A stretch of 64,000 bases of DNA from Gemmiger formicilis (GCF_900167555.1 NZ_FUYF01000004.1:164755-228754), one strand, 5' to 3'; positions 17,221 through 26,339 are shown, counted from the stretch's first letter. Numbers and translations: made by a program. Notes: generated from the letters alone by a model not told the origin.

Positions 17221-18112
17221 AATGCCCTCCAGCGTATTTGTGGCGCTGGTGGGCCGCCCCAACGTGGGCAAATCCAGCCTGACGAACTACCTTGTGGGCG
17301 AAAAGGTCGCTATTGTGACCAAAAAGCCCCAGACGACCCGCAGCCGCATTACCGGCGTCATCACCAAGGGCCCCGTGCAATATGTGCTGATGGACACCCC
17401 CGGCATCCACGCCGCCCGCAACAAGCTGGACGCCCGCATGACCCAGACCGCCGCCGCCAGCCTGAAGGACGTTGATGTGACGATGATGCTGTTTGAGCCG
17501 GCAGGGGAGTTCACCGACGCCGAGCTGACGATGGTCAAGGCGCTGCAGAAGGGCGGCCCGGCCATTGCCGTTATCAACAAGGTGGACCTGCTGGATAACT
17601 TTGCCGCGCTGGAAGCCCGCAAGAAGCAGCTGGAGGATTTCGGCTGTTTTGACCACATCGTCACGATCTCGGCTAAGGACGGTACGGGCTGCGATGAACT
17701 GTTTGCCATGCTCAAGCCCTACGGCAACGAGGGCCCGCACTATTTCGATGATGACGCCTTCACCGATATGCCGGAGAAGGAGCTTGTCGCAGAGCTTGTG
17801 CGCGAGAAGGCACTGCTTTTCCTGCGTGAGGAGGTGCCCCACGGCATCGCCGTTGTTGTCGAGCGGTTTAAAGAGCGCCCCGACAAGGATCTCATCGACA
17901 TTGACGTGGACATCTACTGTGAGCGCAAGAGCCATAAGGGCATGATCATCGGCAAGGGCGGCCAGATGCTGAAAAAAATTGCCTCCGCCGCCCGCATGGA
18001 CATTGAGGAACTGCTCGGCGTCAAGGTCAACCTCCAATGCTGGGTCAAGGTCCGCGAGGACTGGCGCGATAACGAACTGCAGCTGAACTCGCTGGGATTT
18101 GCGAAGCCGTAA
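17201..18112 (+). CDS. era: GTPase Era
   Basis: A 303-residue GTPase. G1 is GRPNVGKSS near residue 14, then KPQTTRSRI (G2), DTPGIH (G3) and NKVD (G4). The C-terminal KH domain carries IIGKGGQMLKKIASAARMDI. Era binds the 3' end of 16S rRNA and assists 30S assembly. AGAAAGG lies upstream, and the gene overlaps dgkA by 20 bases. Gene order phoH-ybeY-dgkA-era-yqzL-recO matches Bacillus. Confidence 0.97.
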   Translation: MAKPIPEMPSSVFVALVGRPNVGKSSLTNYLVGEKVAIVTKKPQTTRSRITGVITKGPVQYVLMDTPGIHAARNKLDARMTQTAAASLKDVDVTMMLFEPAGEFTDAELTMVKALQKGGPAIAVINKVDLLDNFAALEARKKQLEDFGCFDHIVTISAKDGTGCDELFAMLKPYGNEGPHYFDDDAFTDMPEKELVAELVREKALLFLREEVPHGIAVVVERFKERPDKDLIDIDVDIYCERKSHKGMIIGKGGQMLKKIASAARMDIEELLGVKVNLQCWVKVREDWRDNELQLNSLGFAKP

Positions 18113-18125
18113 AGCCGCTGCACGG

Positions 18126-18215
18126 CGTAGGGGCGGGGCATGCCCCGCCCGCAGCCTACCCGTTATAGAGCATTATCCGTAAGGCCGCGGGCCGGACATG
18201 TCCGGCCCCTACAGC
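18126..18215. repeat. GTAGGGGC / GCCCCTAC bounded repeat unit
   Basis: A unit of about 88 bp between era and yqzL, with a forward GTAGGGGCGGGGCATGCCCC palindrome and an inverted GGCCGGACATGTCCGGCCCC end. The inner sequence differs from other units, but the outer GTAGGGGC is the same. Confidence 0.82.
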
Positions 18216-18296
18216 ATTTGCAAATTTATTTTATTCCCCATTCCGCCAACATCCCCGCGCCCCCTCTGCTACACTGTAGCCATGGGGGTGAACGGC

Positions 18297-18482
18297 ATGG
18301 ACAAAACGGCGGACGACTGGCGGCGCTTTGCGCAGACAGGCAGCATTTACGACTATCTGACGTACAAAAATCAACAAAACACAGCACGGGAGGACGTATA
18401 TGCAGGTGGCAACAACGGGCCTTGTGCTGCGGCAGGTCAAGGTGGGCGAGGCGGACCGGATCCTGACGATCCTGACGCCTGA
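18297..18482 (+). CDS. yqzL: YqzL-like small protein
   Basis: A 61-residue frame between era and recO. MDKTADDWRRFAQTGSIYDY followed by LTYK resembles the YqzL family (short proteins with a W-x-F-x-x-TGxIxxYL core), found exactly at this position in Bacillota. GGGGGTG precedes ATG 18297. Only the first 30 or so residues look like the family. The rest overlaps recO by 83 bases and is glycine-rich, so the native C-terminus may be an extension or the frame may be read through. Function unknown. Confidence 0.6.
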   Translation: MDKTADDWRRFAQTGSIYDYLTYKNQQNTAREDVYAGGNNGPCAAAGQGGRGGPDPDDPDA

Positions 18483-19143
18483 CCTCGGCGTGGTGTCGGC
18501 GTCGGCCCGCGGCAGTCTGCGGATGAAGAGCGCCCTGTTCAGTGCAACAGGGCTGTTCTGCTACTCGGAATTCACGCTCACCAGCGGGCGCAGCCACTAT
18601 TTTGTGGACACTGCGCAGGTCAAAAAGGTGTTCCACGGCATCTCTGCGTCCATTGAGGGGATGGCTCTGGCCAGCTACATGGCGGAGATCGCGGCGGAGC
18701 TTTCCCCCGCGCCGCCCGAGGCCGACGCCCAGCTGCGCCTGCTTCTCAACTGCCTGTATATGATCAGTGAGCGCCACTATCCCTGCGCGCAGCTCAAAGC
18801 CATCTATGAGCTGCGCGCCCTGACGCTGGCGGGCTATATGCCGGACGTGCTGGCCTGCGCGGGCTGCGGTAAATACGACGGGGGAGAGTTTTACCTTGAC
18901 CCTGTCGAGGGCCGTCTGCTCTGCGCCGACTGTGCCGAAAAAGCGCGCCATATCACGAATCTGGACAACGGCGCACTGTACGCCCTGCGCCATATCTGCC
19001 TGGCCGAGGATAAAAAGCTGTTCGGGTTCAAAATCTCGCCCGAGAGCTTACAGGAACTTTCCCGCACCAGCGAGCAGTACACGCTGGCGCATCTGGAGCA
19101 TGGGCTGAAGAGCCTGGATTTTCTCAAATCTGTACTTGAATAA
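18400..19143 (+). CDS. recO: DNA repair protein RecO
   Basis: A 247-residue protein. The N-terminal OB fold (GLVLRQVKVGEADRILTILT, ASARGSLRMKSALFSATGL) is followed by a helical domain. A four-Cys zinc element is seen in CAGCGKYDGG and LLCADCAEKA (residues about 150-190). RecO loads RecA on SSB-coated DNA with RecR in the RecFOR pathway. A GGGAGGA ribosome binding site lies inside the yqzL frame. Confidence 0.95.
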   Translation: MQVATTGLVLRQVKVGEADRILTILTPDLGVVSASARGSLRMKSALFSATGLFCYSEFTLTSGRSHYFVDTAQVKKVFHGISASIEGMALASYMAEIAAELSPAPPEADAQLRLLLNCLYMISERHYPCAQLKAIYELRALTLAGYMPDVLACAGCGKYDGGEFYLDPVEGRLLCADCAEKARHITNLDNGALYALRHICLAEDKKLFGFKISPESLQELSRTSEQYTLAHLEHGLKSLDFLKSVLE

Positions 19144-19161
19144 GGAGACCTAAACCCTGTT

Positions 19162-21534
19162 ATGGATACCGCCTATAAAACAACACTGGAGCTGGACAAG
19201 GTCCTGAACCGCGCTGTGCAGCTCTGCGCCTGCCAGGAAACGAAAGAAATGATGCAGGCGCTGGAGCCGGCCCCCACGATTGAGGATGAGCGCTACGACC
19301 TGACCCAGACCAACGCCATCAACGCGCTGCTCATCAAGAACGGCAGTCCCCGCTTCGGCAGCGTGCGTGAGGTGCGCCGCATCGTTGCCCACGCCCGCAA
19401 GGGGGGCATCCTCTCGATGGGTGAGCTGCTGGAAATTGCCGCGACCCTGCGCAATTTCTCGGGCCTGTCCCAGTGGTACGGCCTGAGCGAGCATGAGATG
19501 CTGCCCACCGACGACCTGTTTTTTGCGCTGGCCCCGCAGCCGGTGCTGGAAAAGCAGATTTCGGAGAGCATTCTTTCTCCCGAGGAGATGGCCGACACTG
19601 CCAGTGTGACCCTCCACGATCTGCGCCGCAAAATCCGCCAGACCGAGGATTCCATCCGCACCAAGCTCGATAACATCATCCGCAACTCCACCACCAATAA
19701 ATTTTTGCAGGATGCCGTCGTTTCCCTGCGCAATGGCCGCTACGTCGTGCCCGTCCGCGCCGAGTACCGCGGTGAGGTCGGCGGTGTCATCCATGACGTC
19801 TCGTCCACCGGCGCAACGGTCTTTGTAGAGCCTACCGCCGTCGTCGAGGCCAACGCCCGCATCATGCAGCTGCGTGCGCAGGAGCAGGAGGAGATCACCC
19901 GCATCCTGACCTCGTTCTCGACGCAGGTCGGCTCGCTGGAGCCGCAGTTCACCTACAGCTATGACGCGATGCTCAAAATCGACCTGCTGCTGGCAAAGGC
20001 CCGGCTGGCTGTGGAGCAGAACGCCTTTATGCCCGCCGTCAGCGACACGGTGCACTTCAAGCTGAACAAGGCCCGCCACCCGCTCATCGACAAGAAAAAG
20101 GTCGTGCCTGTGGACATCGAGCTGGGCAGCGAGTACGACACCCTCGTCATCACCGGCCCGAACACCGGCGGCAAGACCGTTTCGCTCAAAACCGCGGGCC
20201 TTCTCAACGCGATGGCCCAGTACGGCTTCCTGATCCCCGCGCACGAGAGCAGCATCGTCTGCCATTTTGACGAGTACCTTGTGGACATCGGCGACGAGCA
20301 GAGCATTGAGCAGAGCCTGTCCACCTTCTCCGGCCACATGAAGCGCATCAGCGGCATTCTCGACCTGGCGGGCCACGCCACGCTGACCCTGCTTGACGAG
20401 CTGGGCGCGGGCACCGACCCTGCCGAGGGCGCGGCGCTGGCCGTCAGCATTCTCGAGCAGCTGCGCCGTCAGGGCAGTCTGCTTATGGCCACGACCCACT
20501 ACGCTGAGCTGAAGGTCTACGCGCTGGAAACGCCCGGCGTCGTCAACGCCAGCTGCGAGTTCAACGTCGAAACGCTGATGCCCACCTATAAATTGAGCGT
20601 CGGCGTGCCGGGCAAATCGAACGCCTTCCTCATCAGCGCCAAGCTCGGCATCCCGCAGGAAATTATCGACGCCGCACGCAATCACATGTCGAACGACGAT
20701 AAGCGCCTCGACAGCGTGCTGTCCCAGCTGGATGACCTGAAGGTCCAGCTGAAGGAGGCCCAGGCCGAGGCCGAGCAGGCCCGGTATGAGGCGGAGCACG
20801 CGCTGGAAAGTGCCGAGAAGAAACGCGACGACCTGATCAAAAAGGGTGAGGAAGAACTCGAAAATGCCCGCCGCCAGGCCCATGACCTGATGCAGCAGGT
20901 GCAGAACGAGGCCTACAGCCTGACCGACGAGCTGCGCCGCATCCAGAAGGACGAAAAGACCAGCGCTGCCCAGCGTGCTGTCCGTGCCCGGGAAATTGCC
21001 CGCAGGGATACCGAGACACTGCTGAAAAAGACCGACGCCAAGCCGCAGCCCGTAAAGGAGTTTGTGCCTTTGAAGGAGGTACAAATCGGGCAGGAGGTCG
21101 TTATCGCAGACCTCGGCCAGACGGCCACTGTCACCGCGCGGCCTGACCGCAACGGCATGGTCGAGGTGCGCGCCGGCATCATGAAAACGAAGGTGCCGCT
21201 GACGAACCTGCGCGCGCCCGATAAGATGGAGAAGCGCAAGCCTGCCGAACCGCGCCGCTCGACCCGCGTGCAGCTCGACAAGAGCCGCAAGACCAGTATG
21301 GAGCTGAACCTGCTGGGCTACACCGTGGACGAGGCCCTGAACGAGGTGGACAAGTTCCTGGACAGTGGTATGCTGCGCGGGCAGTCCACGCTCTATATCA
21401 TTCACGGCAACGGCACCGGCGCGCTGCGCACGGCCATCCAGAAGCATCTGCGCACCCACAAGGCCGTCAAGAACTTCCGCCTGGGCCGCTACGGCGAGGG
21501 CGAGAGCGGCGTGACCGTTGTGGAATTAAAGTAA
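19162..21534 (+). CDS. mutS2: Endonuclease MutS2
   Basis: A 790-residue protein. The clamp/lever region is followed by the ATPase with Walker A GPNTGGKTVSLKT near residue 331 and Walker B LLDELGAGTDPAEG near residue 410. A long coiled coil covers about residues 510-630 (rich in Glu, Lys, Ala). A KOW-like segment follows near 635-690. The C-terminal Smr nuclease domain lies near 708-790 (LNLLGYTVDEALNEVDKFLD, IIHGNGTGALRTAI). MutS2 suppresses homologous recombination and, in Bacillus, acts on collided ribosomes. Full length for the family. Confidence 0.96.
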   Translation: MDTAYKTTLELDKVLNRAVQLCACQETKEMMQALEPAPTIEDERYDLTQTNAINALLIKNGSPRFGSVREVRRIVAHARKGGILSMGELLEIAATLRNFSGLSQWYGLSEHEMLPTDDLFFALAPQPVLEKQISESILSPEEMADTASVTLHDLRRKIRQTEDSIRTKLDNIIRNSTTNKFLQDAVVSLRNGRYVVPVRAEYRGEVGGVIHDVSSTGATVFVEPTAVVEANARIMQLRAQEQEEITRILTSFSTQVGSLEPQFTYSYDAMLKIDLLLAKARLAVEQNAFMPAVSDTVHFKLNKARHPLIDKKKVVPVDIELGSEYDTLVITGPNTGGKTVSLKTAGLLNAMAQYGFLIPAHESSIVCHFDEYLVDIGDEQSIEQSLSTFSGHMKRISGILDLAGHATLTLLDELGAGTDPAEGAALAVSILEQLRRQGSLLMATTHYAELKVYALETPGVVNASCEFNVETLMPTYKLSVGVPGKSNAFLISAKLGIPQEIIDAARNHMSNDDKRLDSVLSQLDDLKVQLKEAQAEAEQARYEAEHALESAEKKRDDLIKKGEEELENARRQAHDLMQQVQNEAYSLTDELRRIQKDEKTSAAQRAVRAREIARRDTETLLKKTDAKPQPVKEFVPLKEVQIGQEVVIADLGQTATVTARPDRNGMVEVRAGIMKTKVPLTNLRAPDKMEKRKPAEPRRSTRVQLDKSRKTSMELNLLGYTVDEALNEVDKFLDSGMLRGQSTLYIIHGNGTGALRTAIQKHLRTHKAVKNFRLGRYGEGESGVTVVELK

Positions 21535-21639
21535 AAATCAAAACAATCCGCGTGTTTTGTCTATGGCAATCGCTCACCGAGTTTGCTATGCTAACAGTAT
21601 TACGATAATCGTTTTAATAATAAATTAACAGGGGAGCGA

Positions 21640-22590
21640 GTGAACGCTTTGGCTATGGATTACAACAGCACACGCAGCTTTACCATGACGCTGGCACACC
21701 GCGCTGTGGGGGACATCCGCCGCGGCGGCTTCCGCCAGCTGCGCAACTATGTGGATATGTGTGCCACACTGGCTAAAAAGCAACAACAGAAGGACTTTTT
21801 TGCCTACGCGCAGAAGGCTCTGCAGCGCACGGACAGCTGCTACTACAGCCTTATCCACCGTTTGTTGGATTCCGTGGATGAGGATCGCATCTGCACCGTC
21901 GGCGTCAATATGGGCTTTGGCGGGTTGATTTACGGTGCCAGTGAGCTGAAAAAGCAGGCTGACCTCGAAGGTCAGCCCATTGCCTGGATCACGGCGGCCC
22001 GCTGTGGCGACGAGCGCCTGAGCGAGCTGGTGCCCAAGGCCGCTAGGCACGGCAGCTTTGTCTGGCTGCTGGATGCGACGGACACCGACCCCGCGCAGGT
22101 CGTGCTGCTGGCTAAGGCCAACCCGCAGAGCGCCTTCGGTCTGCTGGCTGACCCGTCCGCACTGACCGAGGACTGCGTCAAGACGCTTGCGGCATGCCGC
22201 AATCTGGTGGTCATGCCGCTGCTGCAGACGCCGGAGCTGACCCCCGAGGTCTGCCGCGCCGCCCGCCGCCTGAAAGCCCAAAAGATGTTCTATGTGCTGA
22301 CGGTTCTCATCGATGACGAGACCGCGGGCGAGGTCATGCAGGACGACTGGCTCGAGAGCATGGCGCAGGAGACGCTTTGCTGCATGTGTGCCCGCAAGCC
22401 CGGCACATCGGACGAAACCGCCCGGAAGCTGCGCCGCAGCATCGTGAACGGACGCCTTGAGACCGGCAAGCCCGTGCTGCTGCTCGACTGGGACGGCGAT
22501 GTGCGCTATCTGAACAACCGTATTTCGGAGTATATGACCTTCGGCAGCGTCCTGCTGGAGGGCAGCACCTTCCCTTTGCAGTTGGGCTGA
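21640..22590 (+). CDS. Uncharacterised protein, possibly a barrel without radical SAM cysteines
   Basis: A protein of up to 316 residues with no family that I can name. The start is uncertain: GTG 21640 is three bases from GGGGAG, TTG 21649 is better spaced, and ATG 21655 is 18 bases away. After a helical N-terminus, alternating strand/helix units follow: ICTVGVNMGFGGLIYGASEL, PIAWITAARCGDE, HGSFVWLLDATD, AFGLLADPSALTED, NLVVMPLLQTPELT and MFYVLTVLIDDE. This regular pattern suggests a TIM-barrel. It ends in VLLLDWDGDVRYLNNRISEY. No CxxxCxxC cluster is present. A radical SAM gene lies 1.1 kb downstream. Confidence 0.8.
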   Translation: MNALAMDYNSTRSFTMTLAHRAVGDIRRGGFRQLRNYVDMCATLAKKQQQKDFFAYAQKALQRTDSCYYSLIHRLLDSVDEDRICTVGVNMGFGGLIYGASELKKQADLEGQPIAWITAARCGDERLSELVPKAARHGSFVWLLDATDTDPAQVVLLAKANPQSAFGLLADPSALTEDCVKTLAACRNLVVMPLLQTPELTPEVCRAARRLKAQKMFYVLTVLIDDETAGEVMQDDWLESMAQETLCCMCARKPGTSDETARKLRRSIVNGRLETGKPVLLLDWDGDVRYLNNRISEYMTFGSVLLEGSTFPLQLG

Positions 22591-22593
22591 CTT

Positions 22594-22800
22594 CTTGGCC
22601 CCCTCTGCGCGACATCCGTCAGGCCGCGTTCCTTGCACACTTTGCAGTTAGGCTAACTTCTTGGCCCCCTCTGCGAGGGGGCTCCCGCCGCAGCGGGTGG
22701 GGGAGAGAACCTTACACCAGCTCGAAATACTTCGGGTTATGGCAAAGCTCGCTCCCTCCGGCCCTTCGGGCCACTTCCCTCGACGAGGGAGGCGAGTACT
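22594..22800. repeat. CTTGGCCCCCTCTGCGAGG-type dispersed repeats
   Basis: A truncated copy at about 22596 is followed by a full 50-bp copy (22659-22709) containing GGGGGCTCCCGCCGCAGCGG. Then comes the GCTCGCTCCCTCCGGCCC...GGGAGGCGAG inverted-repeat partner (about 22748-22797). Closely similar composites lie at 32900 and, in part, at 40166 and inside ylbJ. No gene is seen here. Confidence 0.85.
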
Positions 22801-22815
22801 GCCGCATAAAATGAC

Positions 22816-22868
22816 AAAAACCGACCCCGTACCGATGTTATGATCGGATACGGGGTCGGTTTATTTTT
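22816..22868 (-). terminator. Terminator between the unknown gene and tetR (bidirectional shape)
   Basis: A long stem with arms AAACCGACCCCGTA / TACGGGGTCGGTTT and inner arms CCGAT / ATCGG, with A runs on the left and T runs on the right, so it can act for both converging genes. Confidence 0.88.
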
Positions 22869-22872
22869 GCGT

Positions 22873-23433
22873 TTATTGCGGATCGCCGCGCAGCAGCTTC
22901 TGCATGATCTCGTGGTTGAACACCGGGATCGACAGCTCCGACATGTTGGACAGGGCGTTGCTCTTCATGCCGCTGAGCACCCACGGAATCAGGATACCCA
23001 TCATCGCACCGGCAAAGAACTGCCCGATCTTGCGGGTATCCTCGGCGCTGGCATCGGGGTTCAGCTCCCGCACGTTCTGCTCAAAGATGGAGCGCAGATA
23101 ATCGAACATATATTGCTGCAGGCTGTTCTGCCCGTTATAGGCAAGGGCATTGCAGTAGAACACCTTGTTTTCCAGAAAATAGGTCTCCAGCGCCGCCAGC
23201 AGGGCATTCCAGCTGGAATAGGCGCTGAGCTCCACCAGAAACCGGGTGATGCCGCTCTGGAAATACCAGTTTACCAGATCGTACTTATCCTCAAAATGGT
23301 AATAGAAGGTGTTGCGGCCCACATTGGCGTGATCGACAATGTCGTTGACAGAAATTTTCTCCAGCGGAGTCGTGGCCATCAGCTCCTGCAGACTCTGGGC
23401 CAGCAGCTGCTTGGTTTGATTGGAACGAGGCAT
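22873..23433 (-). CDS. TetR/AcrR family transcriptional regulator
   Basis: A 186-residue protein. The N-terminal helix-turn-helix (KQLLAQSLQELMATTPLEKI, VNDIVDHANVGRNTFYYHFE) is the TetR signature. The C-terminal ligand domain resembles the TetR_C/DhaS-like group (FYCNALAYNGQNSLQQYMF, FFAGAMMGILIPWVLSGMK). It is transcribed divergently from the radical SAM gene at 23730 and probably controls it or itself; that is inference from position. CAGGAGGATTGCT precedes the ATG. Confidence 0.93.
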   Translation of the reverse strand: MPRSNQTKQLLAQSLQELMATTPLEKISVNDIVDHANVGRNTFYYHFEDKYDLVNWYFQSGITRFLVELSAYSSWNALLAALETYFLENKVFYCNALAYNGQNSLQQYMFDYLRSIFEQNVRELNPDASAEDTRKIGQFFAGAMMGILIPWVLSGMKSNALSNMSELSIPVFNHEIMQKLLRGDPQ

Positions 23434-23475
23434 AGCAATCCTCCTGTACGGTAGGTGGTAAAATTATATACCTGC

Positions 23476-23505
23476 ATTATAACACAAATTCGACATAAAG
23501 TGCAA
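23476..23505 (-). promoter_or_regulatory. Sigma-A promoter of the tetR gene
   Basis: On the minus strand TTGCAC (23500-23505) and TATAAT (23476-23481) lie 18 bases apart, with the tetR ATG about 43 bases downstream. The rest of the 296-base divergent gap (23434-23729) is AT-richer than its surroundings and holds no gene that I can support. Confidence 0.8.
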
Positions 23506-23729
23506 TGCTTTGTGGGAAGAACAAAAGAAGAACAAAAGGCAAGACCACGCAGACGTTGTATGACAATTTGCGCGGAGTGTTTGGTTTTGCCCGCAGCAGC
23601 GGGGTCTCCGGGCTGTCTAGTTGAACATTCCACGGCTTTTGTCTATGTACACTAAGCCGAAAATAAGCATAAAATAGTGCCATACCAAATGAGTGTCCCA
23701 AACGGAGAGAAAAAGGAGAGCAATCTATC

Positions 23730-25154
23730 ATGCCGATGAATAAAGTGGTTCATGCCGCTCAGCGCGCTGCATTCAGCGCTGCCATTGATTCTGCCATCAA
23801 GGCCGTGCGCGGCAAAGGCCCTGAAAATATGGCCGAGCAGGCCGTCAAGCTCGTCAACCTGGCCCAGCCTCTGCTGGCCCACCGTTACCCCGATGCCGAC
23901 TGGGACAAGGTCCGCGCCTTTGTGTCCGACCCCGGCAGCAAGTGGATGGAGTACGCCTACAAGGCTATCAACGAGATCGACCCCCACATCCTCAAGATGA
24001 ACACCCTGAACCTTGTGTATGAGGGTATGTTCGCGGGCTATAACTACGTCATGGAGCTGCGCAGGAAGTATGACTGCAACATGCCGTGGATCCTGCTGTT
24101 CGACCCGACCTCCGCCTGCAACCTGCACTGCAAGGGCTGCTGGGCTGCCGAGTACGGCAACCGCCTGAACCTGAGCTTTGAGGATATGGACCGCATCGTC
24201 ACGGAAGGCGAGGAGCTGGGCATCCACTGGTACATGTGCACCGGCGGTGAGCCGACCTGCCGCAAGGAGGATCTGTTCAAGCTGGCCGCCAAGCACCAGA
24301 ACTCCGTGTTCCACCTGTTCACCAACGGTACGCTGATCGACCAGGCTTTCTGTGATCGCGTCAAGAAAGTCGGCAACATGGCCTTCTTCATCTCCATCGA
24401 GGGCATCGGTGATGCCACCGATGCCCGCCGCGGCGAGGGCGTCTATGACCGCGTCATGCACGCCATGGACCTGATGAAGGAGAACGGTCTGCTGTTCGGC
24501 ACCTCCATCTGCTACACCAGCGCCAACTACAAGGCCGTCACGAGTGATGAGTTCATGGATATGCTCATCAGCCACGGTGTACGCTTCAACTGGTACTTCC
24601 ACTATATGCCCATCGGTGACGGTGCAAACGTTGACCTGATGCTGAACGCCGAGCAGCGCGAGTATATGATCCACCGCGTGCGAGAAATCCGCGGCTACAC
24701 CGGCGGCAAGCCGATTTTCTGCATCGACTTCCAGAACGACGGCGAGTACATCGACGGCTGCATTGCCGGCGGCCGCCAGTATGCCCACATCAACCCGGCG
24801 GGCGACGTTGAGCCCTGCGTCTTTATCCACTACTCCAACGCGAACATCCACGACAAGAGCCTGCTGGAGTGCCTGCAGCAGCCGCTGTTCAAGGAGTACC
24901 ACAAGGGCCAGCCCTTCAACCACAACCACCTGCGCCCCTGCCCGATGCTCGAGAACCCCGAGCTGCTGGGTGAGATGGTCAAGCGTTCCGGCGCCCACAG
25001 CACCGATATGCAGCAGCCGGAATCTACGGACGATGTTTTCCGCCGCTGCCGCCCCTACGCTGACCAGTGGACTCCGTCCGCTGACCGCATCTGGGCCGAG
25101 GAGCACCCCGATTGCGCTTCCTGCGCCAGCTGCTCCGCCTGCGCATCCAAGTAA
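23730..25154 (+). CDS. Radical SAM protein with C-terminal cysteine-rich tail
   Basis: A 474-residue protein. The 4Fe-4S cluster motif CNLHCKGC sits near residue 130 in FDPTSACNLHCKGCWAAEYG, with the GGEP motif in MCTGGEPTCRKEDL. SPASM-like cysteines follow: CIAGGRQYAHINPAGDVEPC and a later HLRPCPML. The C-terminus holds CASCASCSACASK, a close run of four cysteines. The N-terminal 110 residues are helical and not part of the radical SAM barrel. Similar proteins are annotated only as radical SAM in gut Clostridia; the substrate is unknown. AAAGGAGAG precedes ATG 23730. Confidence 0.9.
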   Translation: MPMNKVVHAAQRAAFSAAIDSAIKAVRGKGPENMAEQAVKLVNLAQPLLAHRYPDADWDKVRAFVSDPGSKWMEYAYKAINEIDPHILKMNTLNLVYEGMFAGYNYVMELRRKYDCNMPWILLFDPTSACNLHCKGCWAAEYGNRLNLSFEDMDRIVTEGEELGIHWYMCTGGEPTCRKEDLFKLAAKHQNSVFHLFTNGTLIDQAFCDRVKKVGNMAFFISIEGIGDATDARRGEGVYDRVMHAMDLMKENGLLFGTSICYTSANYKAVTSDEFMDMLISHGVRFNWYFHYMPIGDGANVDLMLNAEQREYMIHRVREIRGYTGGKPIFCIDFQNDGEYIDGCIAGGRQYAHINPAGDVEPCVFIHYSNANIHDKSLLECLQQPLFKEYHKGQPFNHNHLRPCPMLENPELLGEMVKRSGAHSTDMQQPESTDDVFRRCRPYADQWTPSADRIWAEEHPDCASCASCSACASK

Positions 25155-25173
25155 AATCGCATAAATAACATTT

Positions 25174-25206
25174 CACGCCCCGCTGTGGTTTGCAGCGGGG
25201 CGTTTT
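25174..25206 (+). terminator. Intrinsic terminator of the radical SAM gene
   Basis: Perfect 10-bp stem CGCCCCGCTG / CAGCGGGGCG with a 7-base loop and a TTTTTG tail, 20 bases after the stop codon. Confidence 0.92.
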
Positions 25207-25215
25207 TGTTTGGTT

Positions 25216-25376
25216 TGGCTTCCCCCACGGGGGAAGCTGTCAGCGGCCCCGCCCGCTGACTGATGAGGGGGAGCCTTGCCAATACCATCCGCTAACGGGT
25301 GACCACGCAAGCCTGCCCCTCATCCGGCCTCGGGCGGGGTCTCGGCCACCTTCCCCCCGTGGGGAAGGCATTCATC
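25216..25376. repeat. CTTCCCCC...GGGGGAAG family dispersed repeat
   Basis: An imperfect 150-160 bp palindromic unit begins GGCTTCCCCCACGGGGGAAG and ends with its inverted form TTCCCCCCGTGGGGAAGGCA. It includes CCGGCCTCGGGCGGGG and a GATGAGGGG core. Relatives lie at 36950-37130 and 54939-55085. It fills most of the gap between the radical SAM gene and spoIIGA. Confidence 0.82.
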
Positions 25377-25478
25377 TTGTCAGCTTTTCGCACATCCCAC
25401 CGTCCGCGGATTTTCTCCCCAACCGGCGCATATAGTGGTAGCATGGCGGCAAAAAGGGGAGGTGGGCGTATCAAAACG

Positions 25479-26339
25479 GTGGTGTATCTCGATGTGCTGC
25501 TGCTGACGAATTTCCTGACGGCGTACCTTCTGCTGCTGGCGGCGGGGGCGCTGAGCGGCCAGCGTGCGCCGTTTGCCCGGATGCTGGCGGGCAGCGCACT
25601 GGCGGCGCTCTCGGCACTGATTTTGTTCGCGCCCGAGCAGCCGTACCCCGTGCAGGTCGCGTACAAGGCCGCCACGGCGCTGGGCATCACGGCGGCAGCG
25701 TTCGGCTGGCGGAGCAGGCGGCGGCTGGTGACGGCGGCCTGCTGGTACGCGGCGCTGAACATTGCGCTGGCGGGGGCGGTCCTTCTCGTCATCCTGCGCA
25801 CCGGCACCCGCGTGGCGGATACGGCAAATTTGACGGTCTACCTGCGTGTTTCGCCGCTGCTGCTGTTGGCACTGTCCGGGGCCTGCTGCGCAGCGGTAGA
25901 ACTGGGCCTGCGGCTTTTCACCCGGCGGGAGGCACCCACCAAAACCGCAGGTCTGGAGCTGGAGCTCTGCGGCCAGCCCGTCCGGCTGCGCGCGGCGCTT
26001 GACACCGGCTGTCATCTGCGCGACCCCGTCACCTGCCTGCCGGTGCTCGTCGTCAGCTACCCGGATGCGAAGGCCCGTCTGCCGGACGCGGTCAACACCT
26101 TTTTGGACCAGTGGTTTGCCGGGGCCACTCGGGCCGACCCGCCGCCCGGCACGCGGCTGCGGCTGGTGCCCTGCGGCACGGCGGCAGAAAAGAGCCTGCT
26201 ACCCGGCTTTGCAGTGCAGGGCATTGGGCTGATCACCGAAAACGGTGTGCTGGGGCTGGGGCGCAGCGCCGTGGTGTTTGCGCCGCGCAGCTTTGGCAGC
26301 ACCGCCTACGAGGCACTGTACGGAAACGATTTTATGTAA
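25479..26339 (+). CDS. spoIIGA: Sigma-E processing peptidase SpoIIGA
   Basis: About 286 residues from GTG 25479, which gives the usual N-terminus MVYLDVLLLTNFLTAYLLLL; GGGGAGG lies 16 bases upstream. An in-frame ATG at 25443 is an alternative. Five membrane segments cover about residues 1-145. The aspartic-protease-like domain follows with the active-site segment AALDTGCHLRDPVT (Asp near residue 175; Asp183 in Bacillus). SpoIIGA sits in the sporulation septum and cleaves the pro-sequence of sigma-E after a SpoIIR signal. sigE follows after 14 bases, as in spore formers. Confidence 0.9.
   Translation: MVYLDVLLLTNFLTAYLLLLAAGALSGQRAPFARMLAGSALAALSALILFAPEQPYPVQVAYKAATALGITAAAFGWRSRRRLVTAACWYAALNIALAGAVLLVILRTGTRVADTANLTVYLRVSPLLLLALSGACCAAVELGLRLFTRREAPTKTAGLELELCGQPVRLRAALDTGCHLRDPVTCLPVLVVSYPDAKARLPDAVNTFLDQWFAGATRADPPPGTRLRLVPCGTAAEKSLLPGFAVQGIGLITENGVLGLGRSAVVFAPRSFGSTAYEALYGNDFM

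Noticed and set aside
19150..21459. Long open frame on the minus strand opposite mutS2
   Set aside because: Same mirror effect; composition is low-complexity and mutS2 has all expected domains on the plus strand.
22736..22800. Possible small gene between the unknown gene and tetR
   Set aside because: The sequence is a repeat shared with the 32980 region; frames in it are not specific to this place.
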